A stretch of DNA of 31,397 nt from DATKWS01 sp035529435 (GTDB lineage: Bacteria > Krumholzibacteriota > Krumholzibacteriia > Krumholzibacteriales > Krumholzibacteriaceae), in the NCBI GenBank assembly GCA_035529435.1, contig DATKWS010000232.1:1-31397 (forward strand), written 5' to 3'. The translations under genes were made by a program, and so were the position numbers. This document shows, piece by piece, positions 16,755-24,775 of this stretch. The first letter of the stretch is position 1. Every line of letters starts with the position of its first letter. The notes beneath the pieces were generated by a model that worked only from the letters and a program-made list of their open reading frames with translations, ran no database searches and had not been told where the DNA came from.

Positions 16755-16844
16755 CCACCGTTCAACCTCCGATCGGTATCGGCGGCCGCACCGTTCCGGG
16801 TGCCCACCCCCGGCCGGTCGTTTTTCGCCGGGCCTGAACGGTGG
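16755..16844. other. Possible four-way structured element downstream of priA
   Basis: A perfect 10-bp stem (CCACCGTTCA at 16755-16764 with TGAACGGTGG at 16835-16844) encloses three local hairpins: CCGAT/ATCGG with a CGGT loop (16769-16782), GCACC/GGTGC (16788-16803) and CCCGGC/GCCGGG (16809-16832). The layout is cloverleaf-like, but there is no anticodon or T-loop consensus on either strand, so it is not a tRNA I recognise. It could be a structured RNA, a priA 3' end, or GC-rich chance. The rest of 16740-17099 holds the candidate promoter and the leader of the TPR gene, and no other gene. Confidence 0.3.
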
Positions 16845-16909
16845 GTACGGCCATGGTCCGGGGCCTTCGGCCGGCGCGGCGAGCGCGGAACGGCACGAGG
16901 CGATATTGC

Positions 16910-16947
16910 TTGACATGATCTAACCGGCTTGTTAATTTTGCTATAGT
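16910..16947 (+). promoter_or_regulatory. Candidate sigma70 promoter of the TPR lipoprotein gene
   Basis: TTGACA at 16910-16915 is a full -35 match. At 17 bases it is followed by TAATTT (16933-16938); a better -10 hexamer, TATAGT (16942-16947), lies too far from it. Either way transcription begins near 16945-16954, giving a leader of about 150 bases before ATG 17100. Confidence 0.5.
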
Positions 16948-17099
16948 TGAGAAATTTAACCACGGATCGAACATCTCTAGAGTGTCCGCAGTATCAGGGA
17001 GAAATTCCCGGGTTCACACGAGAACGCTGGATGTAACGAGGCTACGGGCCGTTGTTTATGTGAATCGACCGTGTAACGCAAGAAGGAGGTATCTTTCCC

Positions 17100-18194
17100 A
17101 TGCGGAAAATACAGCCAGTCCTTTTTGTGCTGGTGATGGCTCTCCTGGTCACCTACTCGTGCAAGAGCGTGGAGACGACCAGCGCCATGCTTCACAATCA
17201 GCACAAGAATTACGAGAAGGCTATCGAGATGGCCACGCTCGCACTGGAGAAAAATCCCAACGACGCCGAGGCACACTTCCAGCTCGGCATCTCGTTCAGC
17301 TACACGGGGAAGATGCGGGAAGCCTTTGATGAGTTCACGATGGCATCGCGCCTTGATCCGAACAAGGTGGATGATGCGGAGAATAACATCAAGCATAACT
17401 GGGCGAAGCATTTCAATAACGGTGTCAGCGAGTTTCAGGCGGAGAATTTCGAGGGTGCCGCGAAGGAATTCGAGCTCTCCACGTTTTCCGATCCCCGGCA
17501 GATCAAGGGCTGGCTGAACCTCGCCAAGGTATACAACACCCTCGCGGAGGAAGATACGACCTACCTCCAGAACGCGTACGAAACCGCAGACACCCTCATG
17601 GCGAAGACCACCAAGGATGACGAGAACTACGGCAACGTACTCGCTCTCGCGGGGCAGGTCATGATCCGCCGCGGCATGAAGGAAGAGGCGGTCAAGATCT
17701 TCGAGGACCTCATGCTGGACGATCCGACGAACTTCGAAACGGTCGAAGAGGTTGGTCTGGAATTCCTCGACAAGGATGAGTACGACTATGCCGCGAAGTT
17801 CTTCGAGATGGCGATCAACGGGCGCAGGCAGACCGAGTCGGAGAGCTTCGATCTCTACTACAACATGGGAGTGACGTATTATAACATCGCCATGAACGTG
17901 CAGAAGGAAGACAGCATCAGGGCGCTCGAGGTGTTCATGAAAGCGATCGACGCCTACCAGGAAGCGCGTACGCTGCGGCCCGACGACCGGCAGGCGAATT
18001 ACAGCCTTCTTCTGACCTATTATCAATCGGGATTCTACGATGAGGCGATAGCCGAGGGGCAGCGATACACGACCGAGATCGCGCCCGAAGAGCCCCGCGG
18101 ATGGCAGATACTCAGCCTCGCTTACAACAAACGGCACATGAAGATCAAAGCCGAGGAGGCATTTCAGAAGTATCGAGCGCTCACGGGACAGTAA
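17100..18194 (+). CDS. TPR-repeat lipoprotein
   Basis: The 364-residue protein begins with a basic start and hydrophobic stretch ending in LVTYSC; C21 is the probable lipidated residue, although Tyr at -2 makes the lipobox imperfect. Helical tetratricopeptide repeats follow to the end, for example KNYEKAIEMATLALEKNPNDAEAHFQLGISFSY cut into its helices at about 37-69, and later units around 110-150, 205-240, 300-330 and 335-360. TPRs bind other proteins, so an envelope scaffold role is likely, with no specific partner evident. AAGGAGG (17083-17089) lies ten bases before the ATG. It stands alone between promoters, followed by a strong hairpin at 18204. Function beyond protein binding is unknown. 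Confidence 0.85.
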   Translation: MRKIQPVLFVLVMALLVTYSCKSVETTSAMLHNQHKNYEKAIEMATLALEKNPNDAEAHFQLGISFSYTGKMREAFDEFTMASRLDPNKVDDAENNIKHNWAKHFNNGVSEFQAENFEGAAKEFELSTFSDPRQIKGWLNLAKVYNTLAEEDTTYLQNAYETADTLMAKTTKDDENYGNVLALAGQVMIRRGMKEEAVKIFEDLMLDDPTNFETVEEVGLEFLDKDEYDYAAKFFEMAINGRRQTESESFDLYYNMGVTYYNIAMNVQKEDSIRALEVFMKAIDAYQEARTLRPDDRQANYSLLLTYYQSGFYDEAIAEGQRYTTEIAPEEPRGWQILSLAYNKRHMKIKAEEAFQKYRALTGQ

Positions 18195-18203
18195 CGGATA
18201 ACG

Positions 18204-18241
18204 GTCCGGATGAACCCGGCACGAGCCGGGTTCATCCGGAC
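18204..18241. terminator. Perfect 17-bp hairpin after the TPR gene
   Basis: GTCCGGATGAACCCGGC (18204-18220) and its exact complement (18225-18241) flank the tetraloop ACGA, ten bases after the TPR stop. No U-tract follows, so it may be a U-less terminator or a 3'-end stabiliser that blocks exonucleases. Because it is symmetric it could act on both strands. The loop ACGA recurs in the terminator at 28560. Confidence 0.55.
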
Positions 18242-18303
18242 AACCGTCTTGGAACGGAACTTGCCACTGGGATGATGGGCGGAGATAATGGTGCCAATTT
18301 CAC

Positions 18304-18332
18304 TTGACAGATGGTGACGATTACCGTAACAT
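18304..18332 (+). promoter_or_regulatory. Sigma70 promoter of rho, with long leader
   Basis: TTGACA (18304-18309) is 17 bases from TAACAT (18327-18332, four of six). The predicted start near 18339 gives a leader of about 285 bases before the rho GTG. Within it are three small hairpins: CACGG/CCGTG (18347-18359), CACAG/CTGTG (18433-18445) and ATTGTTG/CAACAAT (18475-18498). Rho genes elsewhere are autoregulated through their leaders, so this one may be too. No protein gene is supported in 18195-18623. Confidence 0.6.
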
Positions 18333-18623
18333 TCATAGTGCAAGAGCACGGTTCCCGTGTCACTCACCGTTGTCCTGCAAGTAGAATTTTGGTTTATGTA
18401 ATATTCGAAACCCCTAGTGAATCTTCGGACGTCACAGGTACTGTGCCAAACTGAAAGGAAACAACCTCCGCGTAATTGTTGATAGCTCGCGCAACAATAT
18501 CATTCCCGAGAGTCGTAACTAAGATAAAGTTTTTTCAATAAATATAAGCGAGAATCGCCCGCTGTGAACCGCCTCCGAAGGAAGTGCGGGTCTACATTCA
18601 ACTTTAACAAAGGATAGGATGTC

Positions 18624-19892
18624 GTGGAAAAAGAATTGGCGACCCTGGACGTTGTCGGACTGAAGAAAAAGAAGATCGACGAGCTTCTCAAGCTGGCGCT
18701 GGGCTACAGCATCAATGGCCTCAGCGGCCTCCGGAAGCAGGAGATCATCTTCAGGATCCTCGAGGCGCAGGCCAACAAGAGCGGATTGATGTTCAACGAG
18801 GGTGTTCTTCAGGTACTCCCCGAAGGATACGGATTCCTGCGATCCCCCGATTACAATTACCTGCCGGGTCCCGACGACATCTACGTTTCTCCGTCGCAGA
18901 TCAAGAAGTTCGACCTCAAAACCGGTGACATCGTTTCGGGCCAGGTGCGTTCACCCAAGGATTCGGAGCGGTACTTCGCGCTGCTCAAGGTGGAAGCGGT
19001 GGACAACGAGGATCCCGAAGAGGTGAAGAAGAAAACACTCTTCGATAACCTCACACCGCTCTATCCCCAGGACATGATCAATCTCGAGCACGATCCGGAA
19101 GATTTATCGGCGCGTTTGATGAATCTGCTCACACCGATCGGGAAGGGACAGCGAGGCTTGATCGTGGCGCCGCCGAGAACCGGCAAGACGATTCTCCTCC
19201 AGAAGATCGCCAACGCGATCACGACGAACCATCCGGAAATTATATTGATCGTTCTCCTGATCGACGAGCGTCCGGAGGAGGTCACCGATATGGAACGTTC
19301 GGTGCACGGGGAAGTGATCAGCTCGACCTTCGACGAGCCGGCGGACCGCCACGTACAGGTCGCCGAGATGGTTATACAGAAAGCAAAGCGGCTGGTCGAG
19401 CACGGCAAGGACGTCGTGATACTGCTCGACAGCATCACACGCCTCGCGCGGGCGCACAACGCGGTCGTTCCCCATTCCGGCAAGATCCTCTCGGGCGGTG
19501 TCGATTCCAACGCGCTCCAGCGTCCCAAGCGGTTCTTCGGGGCCGCTCGTAATACCGAGGAGCAGGGAAGCCTCACGATCATGGCCACGGCGCTCATCGA
19601 GACGGGGAGCCGGATGGACGAGGTGATCTTCGAGGAGTTCAAGGGCACCGGCAATCTCGAGATCGTTCTCGATCGGAGACTCGTCGACAAGCGTGTGTAC
19701 CCGGCTATCGACATCTTCCGCTCCGGCACACGCAAGGAGGAGCTCCTCCTCGACGAGAAGGTTCTGAGCAAGGTGTTCATATTGAGGAAGTTCCTCAGTG
19801 ACAAGACATGCGTCGAGGCGATGGAATTCATGCTCGAGAAGATCGCCAAGACGAAGACAAACGCGAAATTCCTCCAGTCGATGAACGTATAA
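18624..19892 (+). CDS. rho: Transcription termination factor Rho
   Basis: Hexameric RNA helicase that terminates transcription. The 422-residue length is normal and there is no large insertion. The N-terminal helical part and cold-shock-like RNA-binding fold are visible (GYGFLRSPDYNYLPGPDDIYVS, in pieces around 68-90). The Walker A site is in GLIVAPPRTGKT, where the E. coli protein has PPKAGKT. Walker B with the following segment is VVILLDSITRLARAHN, and the Q-loop region is SGGVDSNALQRPKRFFGAARN. R-loop and C-terminal GSRMDEVIFEEFKGTGN and SGTRKEELLL are conserved. The start is GTG 18624 with AAAGGA about nine bases upstream; the ATG at 18619 is out of frame. It heads a same-direction run of eight genes. 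Confidence 0.97.
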   Translation: MEKELATLDVVGLKKKKIDELLKLALGYSINGLSGLRKQEIIFRILEAQANKSGLMFNEGVLQVLPEGYGFLRSPDYNYLPGPDDIYVSPSQIKKFDLKTGDIVSGQVRSPKDSERYFALLKVEAVDNEDPEEVKKKTLFDNLTPLYPQDMINLEHDPEDLSARLMNLLTPIGKGQRGLIVAPPRTGKTILLQKIANAITTNHPEIILIVLLIDERPEEVTDMERSVHGEVISSTFDEPADRHVQVAEMVIQKAKRLVEHGKDVVILLDSITRLARAHNAVVPHSGKILSGGVDSNALQRPKRFFGAARNTEEQGSLTIMATALIETGSRMDEVIFEEFKGTGNLEIVLDRRLVDKRVYPAIDIFRSGTRKEELLLDEKVLSKVFILRKFLSDKTCVEAMEFMLEKIAKTKTNAKFLQSMNV

Positions 19893-19980
19893 CGGCTGTG
19901 GCCCCCCGCACCGGGGCGCATCCGGCCGCGGGACGGACCGTGACTCACCGGGCGGGACGGGGGCGGAGCGGAATTTATAT

Positions 19981-20009
19981 TTGAAATGTTTCGGTGAAAC
20001 CATTACATT
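19981..20009 (+). promoter_or_regulatory. Candidate promoter upstream of rpmE
   Basis: TTGAAA (19981-19986, five of six) and TACATT (20004-20009, four of six) are 17 bases apart and about 130 bases before the rpmE start. The rest of the 247-base rho-rpmE gap is GC-rich with no gene. Readthrough from rho is also possible. Confidence 0.45.
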
Positions 20010-20139
20010 TATCCTTTCGCGAAACGAACACCGGCCGACGGCTCCTGGCACACGCCGGGCGGTTCGCGGGATGCCGGCGAGTGACCGGTGATGCAGCGAG
20101 ATGTGAAAACGGACGGCGCATGCAATTGGAGATGATACA

Positions 20140-20367
20140 ATGAAAAAGAAGATACACCCCGCATACAGGAAGACGAAAATTACCTGCATCTGCGGTAAAG
20201 TGATCGAGACGAATTCCACGAAAGAGGATATCCACGTCGAGATCTGCTCGTCCTGCCACCCCTTCTTCACCGGCAAGCAGAAGCTCATCGATACGGCCGG
20301 CCGAGTGGAACGGTTCCAGCGCAAGTACGGCGACTATCGCAAGAAGCAGACGGGACAGAAAAAGTAG
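20140..20367 (+). CDS. rpmE: 50S ribosomal protein L31, zinc-binding type
   Basis: The 75-residue protein begins MKKKIHPAYRKTKITCIC and carries the four zinc cysteines C16, C18, C36 and C39 (CxC and CxxC), so it is the C+ form. HPFFTGKQKLIDTAGRVERFQRKYG is the conserved C-terminal half, followed by a basic tail. The Cys-free type, used by many bacteria under zinc shortage, is not in this window. It sits between rho and the yqhQ-like gene, an order also seen in Firmicutes. Confidence 0.97.
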   Translation: MKKKIHPAYRKTKITCICGKVIETNSTKEDIHVEICSSCHPFFTGKQKLIDTAGRVERFQRKYGDYRKKQTGQKK

Positions 20368-20418
20368 CGATTCTCACCATCAAACTCTCCACTCCCTCCA
20401 TGGCGATTCGAGGGGTTG

Positions 20419-21318
20419 ATGTCTGAACAACAGGATAGAACGCACCTCCATGTAGGGGGGCAGGCGGTTATCGAGGGCGTCATGATGCGCTCGCCGACGC
20501 GCCTCGCCACGGCCGTGCGCACCCCCGATGGCGGGATCGTCGTCAAGGCGGAGCGATTTGTGAGCCTGACGAAGCGGCACCGGCTGTTGAATATCCCCGT
20601 CGTCAGGGGTGCAATCGTGCTCATCGAGACCTTCGTCGTCGCCGTGCGGGCGCTCTCCTTCTCCGCGGAACAGGCGATGGCAGAGGAGGAGAGGAAGGAG
20701 AAAAAGGGCAATTCGAATATCCAAATGGCGCTCACCGTCATGGCGGCCCTGGTGATCGGCTTCGGGCTGTTCTTCTATCTCCCCCTCAAGCTGACCGAGT
20801 GGATCGGTTTCCAGAGCGGTTTTCTGTTCAATCTCGTCGATGGCCTGATCAGGCTCGTTTTTATCTTCCTCTATATATTTCTCATCACGCGGTGGAAGGA
20901 GATGCAGAGAATATTCGAGTACCACGGCGCCGAGCACAAGACGATCTACGCCTTCGAGGCGGAGGGGGAGGTGTCGCCGGAGACGGCGATGCGGTATTCG
21001 CGCCTCCATCCCCGGTGCAGCACGAGTTTTTTGCTCATCGTGGTCATCGTCAGCCTGCTGCTCTTTATCATGCTCGGTCGTCCGGAGGGGGCAATGGACC
21101 GGATGATACGATTTTCCTTTATTCCGGTGATCGCGGGCGTCTCGTACGAGGTGCTCAAGGCCTCGGCAAGGCCGTCGGTGCAGAGGTATCTCGGCTTCGT
21201 ATTCTGGCCCGGACTGCTCCTGCAGCGGCTCACGACGCGGGAGCCGTCGCCGGACCAGATCGAGGTTGCGATCACCGCCCTCAACGCCAGCCTGGAAGAC
21301 AAACTTCTGGAATCTTAG
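20419..21318 (+). CDS. yqhQ: DUF1385 family membrane protein, YqhQ-like
   Basis: The 299-residue protein starts at ATG 20419 with GAGGGG just upstream. The N-terminal GGQAVIEGVMMRSP is the DUF1385 signature. Three to four hydrophobic stretches follow (about 103-125, 138-165, 208-230, and one near 250-270), and YHGAEHKTIYAFEAE and SRLHPRCSTSFL are further family motifs. It is an inner-membrane protein, and its biochemical role in the family is not established to my knowledge. Its place between rpmE and prfA matches the conserved neighbourhood of this family in Clostridia and Bacilli. The product name is firm, the function unknown. Confidence 0.88.
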   Translation: MSEQQDRTHLHVGGQAVIEGVMMRSPTRLATAVRTPDGGIVVKAERFVSLTKRHRLLNIPVVRGAIVLIETFVVAVRALSFSAEQAMAEEERKEKKGNSNIQMALTVMAALVIGFGLFFYLPLKLTEWIGFQSGFLFNLVDGLIRLVFIFLYIFLITRWKEMQRIFEYHGAEHKTIYAFEAEGEVSPETAMRYSRLHPRCSTSFLLIVVIVSLLLFIMLGRPEGAMDRMIRFSFIPVIAGVSYEVLKASARPSVQRYLGFVFWPGLLLQRLTTREPSPDQIEVAITALNASLEDKLLES

Positions 21319-21414
21319 CTGCTCATAATTTACAGTACTGCATGGAAGACGGTGGCGGTGGATCCACGTTCCGTGCATTTCGTCATGCGGCGCATTGAAC
21401 GGAGGGTGTTGTTC

Positions 21415-22512
21415 GTGAAGGCCAGAAAGTACGAAACGGTCGTGAAGCGGTTCGACCAACTCACCGACGAGCTGGGAAAGCAGGAAGTGATACGGAACCA
21501 ACCACTGTACCGCACGCTCGCGCGGGAGCGGAGCGATCTGGAGGATGCCGCATCGGCGATCAGGCGGTATCTCGAGCTGGAACGCCGGCGTGACGAGGAC
21601 AGGGAGGTTATCGCCACGTCCGATGACCCGGATCTCGTCGAACTCGCGGAGGCCGAGGTGGATGAGATCAAGCGGAAGATCGAGACGCTCGACGAGCAGA
21701 TCAAGGTGCTCCTGCTGCCGCGCGATCTGGACGATTCGCGTAACACCGTTTTCGAGATCCGTGCCGGGACCGGTGGTGACGAGGCGACCTTGTTCGCGGC
21801 CGACCTCGCCAGGATGTACCGGTTGTACGCCGAGAGTCAGGGCTGGAAGGTGGAGATCCTGAGCAGCAATCCGTCGGAGATCGGTGGATACAAGGAGATC
21901 ATATTTCTCATCAAGGGCGACGATGCGTACGGCAAGCTCAAGTTCGAACGAGGAGTTCACCGGGTGCAGCGGGTGCCGGTCACCGAGTCCGGTGGGCGCA
22001 TCCACACGTCGGCCGTCTCCGTGGCGGTCCTTCCGGAGGCGGAGGAGGTCGATGTGCAGATCGCGCCGAAGGATCTCAGGGTCGATGTGTACCGTTCGAG
22101 CGGGCCGGGCGGGCAGAGCGTCAATACGACCGACTCGGCGGTGCGGGTGACCCACATTCCCACCGGCATCGTCGTGACCTGCCAGGACGAGAAATCGCAG
22201 CACAAGAACAAGGCAAAGGCGCTCAAGGTCCTGCGTTCGCGCCTTCTCGAGAAGGCGCGGCGGGAGCAGAGGGAAGAGATCGCCGCGGCGCGGCGGAGCA
22301 TGATCGGGTCGGGCGACCGGAGCGCCAAGATACGCACCTACAACTTTCCGCAGGGACGGGTGACCGATCACCGTATCGGTTTGACGATCCACAATCTGGA
22401 CAGCGTCCTCGACGGTGATCTGGGCGAGATTACCAGGGCGCTGGCTGTCGCACATCGCGAGGAACTGCTGGGCAGGGAGATGAACGGGGAAGGTGCGGTC
22501 AGCGGGAAATGA
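21415..22512 (+). CDS. prfA: Peptide chain release factor 1
   Basis: RF1 releases the peptide at UAA and UAG codons. I chose GTG 21415, giving 365 residues, because GGAGG at 21401-21405 lies nine bases upstream and the protein then begins like other RF1s; the open frame reaches back to 21352. The codon-recognition tripeptide is PVT (188-190) in RVPVTESGGRIHTSA, which marks RF1 rather than RF2 (SPF). The catalytic GGQ is at 232-234 in SSGPGGQSVNTTDSAVR. The end overlaps prmC, whose product methylates the GGQ glutamine, so the pair is functionally linked. Confidence 0.96.
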   Translation: MKARKYETVVKRFDQLTDELGKQEVIRNQPLYRTLARERSDLEDAASAIRRYLELERRRDEDREVIATSDDPDLVELAEAEVDEIKRKIETLDEQIKVLLLPRDLDDSRNTVFEIRAGTGGDEATLFAADLARMYRLYAESQGWKVEILSSNPSEIGGYKEIIFLIKGDDAYGKLKFERGVHRVQRVPVTESGGRIHTSAVSVAVLPEAEEVDVQIAPKDLRVDVYRSSGPGGQSVNTTDSAVRVTHIPTGIVVTCQDEKSQHKNKAKALKVLRSRLLEKARREQREEIAAARRSMIGSGDRSAKIRTYNFPQGRVTDHRIGLTIHNLDSVLDGDLGEITRALAVAHREELLGREMNGEGAVSGK

Positions 22513-23498
22513 TGGGAGCACGGCATACCGGCGCCCGGCGTACGGCGGCCCCCGGGGGGAATCCCGCGGCGCCTGCCGGGAAGGCCTCCATTGAAAAGCA
22601 CGCGGTGCCTCCCGGCGAAACGCCGGCAATCATGGAGGCGCTGAAGCTCGCCGCCGCGTACCTCTGCGGGCATGGCATCGAATCATCCCGGCTCAATGCG
22701 GAGCTTCTCCTCGCGTGGATACTCGGCTGCACGCGCCTCGATCTCTACCTCAGATTCGATGAACGCCTCGACGAAGGCGCCCGGGAGCGATACAGGGAAG
22801 CGTTGAAGATGCGCGCGCGACGTTACCCGCTCCAGTGTATAACCGGTGAGACGGAGTTCTTCGCGCTCCCATTCGCCGTCCGTGAGGGTGTTTTCATTCC
22901 GCGGCCGGAGACCGAGCTGCTCATCGAGCGGGTGGAGGAACTGCTCCCCGGCGAACGGCCCGTTCACTTTATCGAGATGGGAGTCGGCACCGCCGTCATC
23001 GCCGCCACGCTCCTGGTGCGGCATCCATCCTGGCACGGCGTGGCGTTTGACATATCCCCGGAGGCGGCGCGCCTCGCGAGGGACAACGCCCGGACGCTCG
23101 GTGTTTCGGATCGGCTCGGTATCTGCGTGGCGGACGGATTCGACGCATTCGATTCGGATCGGATATTCGACCTCCTCGTGGTCAATCCGCCTTACATCCC
23201 GGCGGGAGTGATCGATGGGCTCCAGGAAGAGGTCTCCCGGTACGAGGTTCGCGCGGCCCTTGACGGCGGCGCCGATGGTATGCGGTACTACCCGGTGCTC
23301 GTTTCGGCGGGGGCGTCGCTCCTTCGGAACGGAGGATTGATCGCGATGGAGATCGGGGACGGCCAGGCCGTCACGATCGGGGAGATGCTCCGGCTCGCCG
23401 GGTACGAACGGGTTGCAATGAGCAGGGATTACAACGGCAAAGAGCGCGTGATGACCGCTTTCAGGCCGCGCCCCGAGGAGGAGAAGGGCAATGGATAG
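22509..23498 (+). CDS. prmC: Release factor glutamine methyltransferase
   Basis: PrmC methylates the GGQ glutamine of release factors using S-adenosylmethionine. It overlaps the prfA stop by ATGA. The catalytic NPPY is at 226-229, and the SAM-binding loop reads EMGVGTAVIA (156-165), where most relatives have D-x-G-T-G-S-G. FIPRPETELLIE (129-140) is typical. The first 40 residues are Pro/Ala/Gly-rich and not part of the family; conserved sequence begins near MEALKLAAAYL, so the true start may be ATG 22632, although it lacks a clear ribosome site. With the long start the protein has 329 residues against about 280 usual. Confidence 0.93.
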   Translation: MMGARHTGARRTAAPGGNPAAPAGKASIEKHAVPPGETPAIMEALKLAAAYLCGHGIESSRLNAELLLAWILGCTRLDLYLRFDERLDEGARERYREALKMRARRYPLQCITGETEFFALPFAVREGVFIPRPETELLIERVEELLPGERPVHFIEMGVGTAVIAATLLVRHPSWHGVAFDISPEAARLARDNARTLGVSDRLGICVADGFDAFDSDRIFDLLVVNPPYIPAGVIDGLQEEVSRYEVRAALDGGADGMRYYPVLVSAGASLLRNGGLIAMEIGDGQAVTIGEMLRLAGYERVAMSRDYNGKERVMTAFRPRPEEEKGNG

Positions 23499-24744
23499 CT
23501 TTATTATCAGGGGGCCGTGCCGCCTCGAGGGTTCGGTCACGATCAGTGGTGCGAAGAACGCAATGCTGCCGCTCATGGCGTCATCGCTCCTTACCGGCGG
23601 GCGCTGCTCCTTCGGGAATGTTCCCGACCTCAGGGATACGCGGACGATGATGAAACTCCTCGGGGTGCTCGGCGTGTCGTCGTCCCTCCGGGACGGCCAT
23701 CTCGAGATCGATGCTTCGACGGTTACCTCGTTCGAGGCCCCGTACGATCTGGTACGCACCATGCGGGCCTCGATCTACTCGCTGGGTCCGCTGCTGACGC
23801 GGTACGGCACCGCACGGGTTTCCCTTCCCGGCGGTTGCGCGTGGGGTCCCCGCCCCGTCGATCTGCATATCCGGGGAATTATCGCCCTCGGCGCAAAGGT
23901 CAGGATCGACCACGGGTACATCGACGCCACGGCCGACCGGCTGCATGGCGCGGAGATGATTTTATCCGTGCCGAGCGTCGGCGCCACGGTCAACATCATG
24001 ATGGCGGCGGTTCTGGCCGACGGGATTACCGTTATCGATAATGCCGCGCGGGAACCGGAGATCGTGGAGCTGGCCGGCGCCCTCAAGAAGGCCGGCGCGG
24101 TGATCGGCGGGGAGGGAACATCCAAGATCACCATCGAGGGAGTGACGGAGATCGGAGAGATCATGCACGATGTCATCCCCGATCGCATAGAGGCCGGCAC
24201 CTTCGCCGCCGCGGCGGTACTCACCGGCGGGAGGATCCAGATCGACAACTGCCGCCCGGATCACCTCCACGCCGTTCTCGAGAAACTGCGCGAATGCGGC
24301 GCTTCTATCGAGGTATCCGGCAACTGCATGATCGTCACGGGGCCCGGGACGATTCGCCCGACCGATGTGGAAACCGGCTTCTATCCGGCCTTCCCCACCG
24401 ATATGCAGGCGCAGATCATGGCGGTTCTTTCCAGGGCGAAAGGATTCAGTACCATCGTCGAGCATGTCTATCCCGACCGGTTCACCCATGTGCCCGAGCT
24501 GAAAAGGCTCGGCGCCAAGATCAACCTCGACGGGAACGTCGCCGTCGTCAACGGCGTCGACAGCTTCGAGGGGGCGCCGGTGATGGCAACGGATATACGT
24601 GCGAGCTCCGCGCTGATTCTCGCCGGCCTCGTTGCGGAAGGGGAGACGAAGGTGCTCCGCGTCTACCATATCGACCGGGGATACGAGCAGCTCGAGGAGA
24701 AACTCGGCGCCCTGGGCGCCGATATCAAGCGCATCAAAGAGTAG
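23491..24744 (+). CDS. murA: UDP-N-acetylglucosamine 1-carboxyvinyltransferase
   Basis: MurA transfers enolpyruvyl from PEP to UDP-GlcNAc, the first committed step of peptidoglycan synthesis. The 417-residue length is normal. K22-N23 lie in ISGAKNAMLPLMAS. The active-site cysteine is C116 in LPGGCAWGPRPVDLH; it is the residue fosfomycin alkylates, so the enzyme is predicted to be sensitive. A Trp replaces the more common Ile two positions after it. The C-terminal FPTDMQAQIMAVLSRA and DIRASSALILAGL are typical. Its ATG overlaps the prmC stop by eight bases, with GGAGGAGAAGGG directly upstream. Confidence 0.97.
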   Translation: MDSFIIRGPCRLEGSVTISGAKNAMLPLMASSLLTGGRCSFGNVPDLRDTRTMMKLLGVLGVSSSLRDGHLEIDASTVTSFEAPYDLVRTMRASIYSLGPLLTRYGTARVSLPGGCAWGPRPVDLHIRGIIALGAKVRIDHGYIDATADRLHGAEMILSVPSVGATVNIMMAAVLADGITVIDNAAREPEIVELAGALKKAGAVIGGEGTSKITIEGVTEIGEIMHDVIPDRIEAGTFAAAAVLTGGRIQIDNCRPDHLHAVLEKLRECGASIEVSGNCMIVTGPGTIRPTDVETGFYPAFPTDMQAQIMAVLSRAKGFSTIVEHVYPDRFTHVPELKRLGAKINLDGNVAVVNGVDSFEGAPVMATDIRASSALILAGLVAEGETKVLRVYHIDRGYEQLEEKLGALGADIKRIKE

Positions 24745-24775
24745 GTGGCCGCCCGGACGGCAAAGGGAGCGGGCT

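Noticed and set aside
16755..16844. tRNA, including selenocysteine tRNA
   Set aside because: The fold is cloverleaf-like, but neither strand has a T-loop consensus, a TCA anticodon loop or a plausible acceptor end.
18311..18454. 47-residue frame in the rho leader
   Set aside because: It starts inside the promoter, has no ribosome site, and its sequence looks random.
20380..22629. 749-codon open frame on the minus strand
   Set aside because: It lies exactly opposite the yqhQ-like, prfA and prmC genes, is Arg/Asp/His-rich, and is a by-product of their codon use at high GC.
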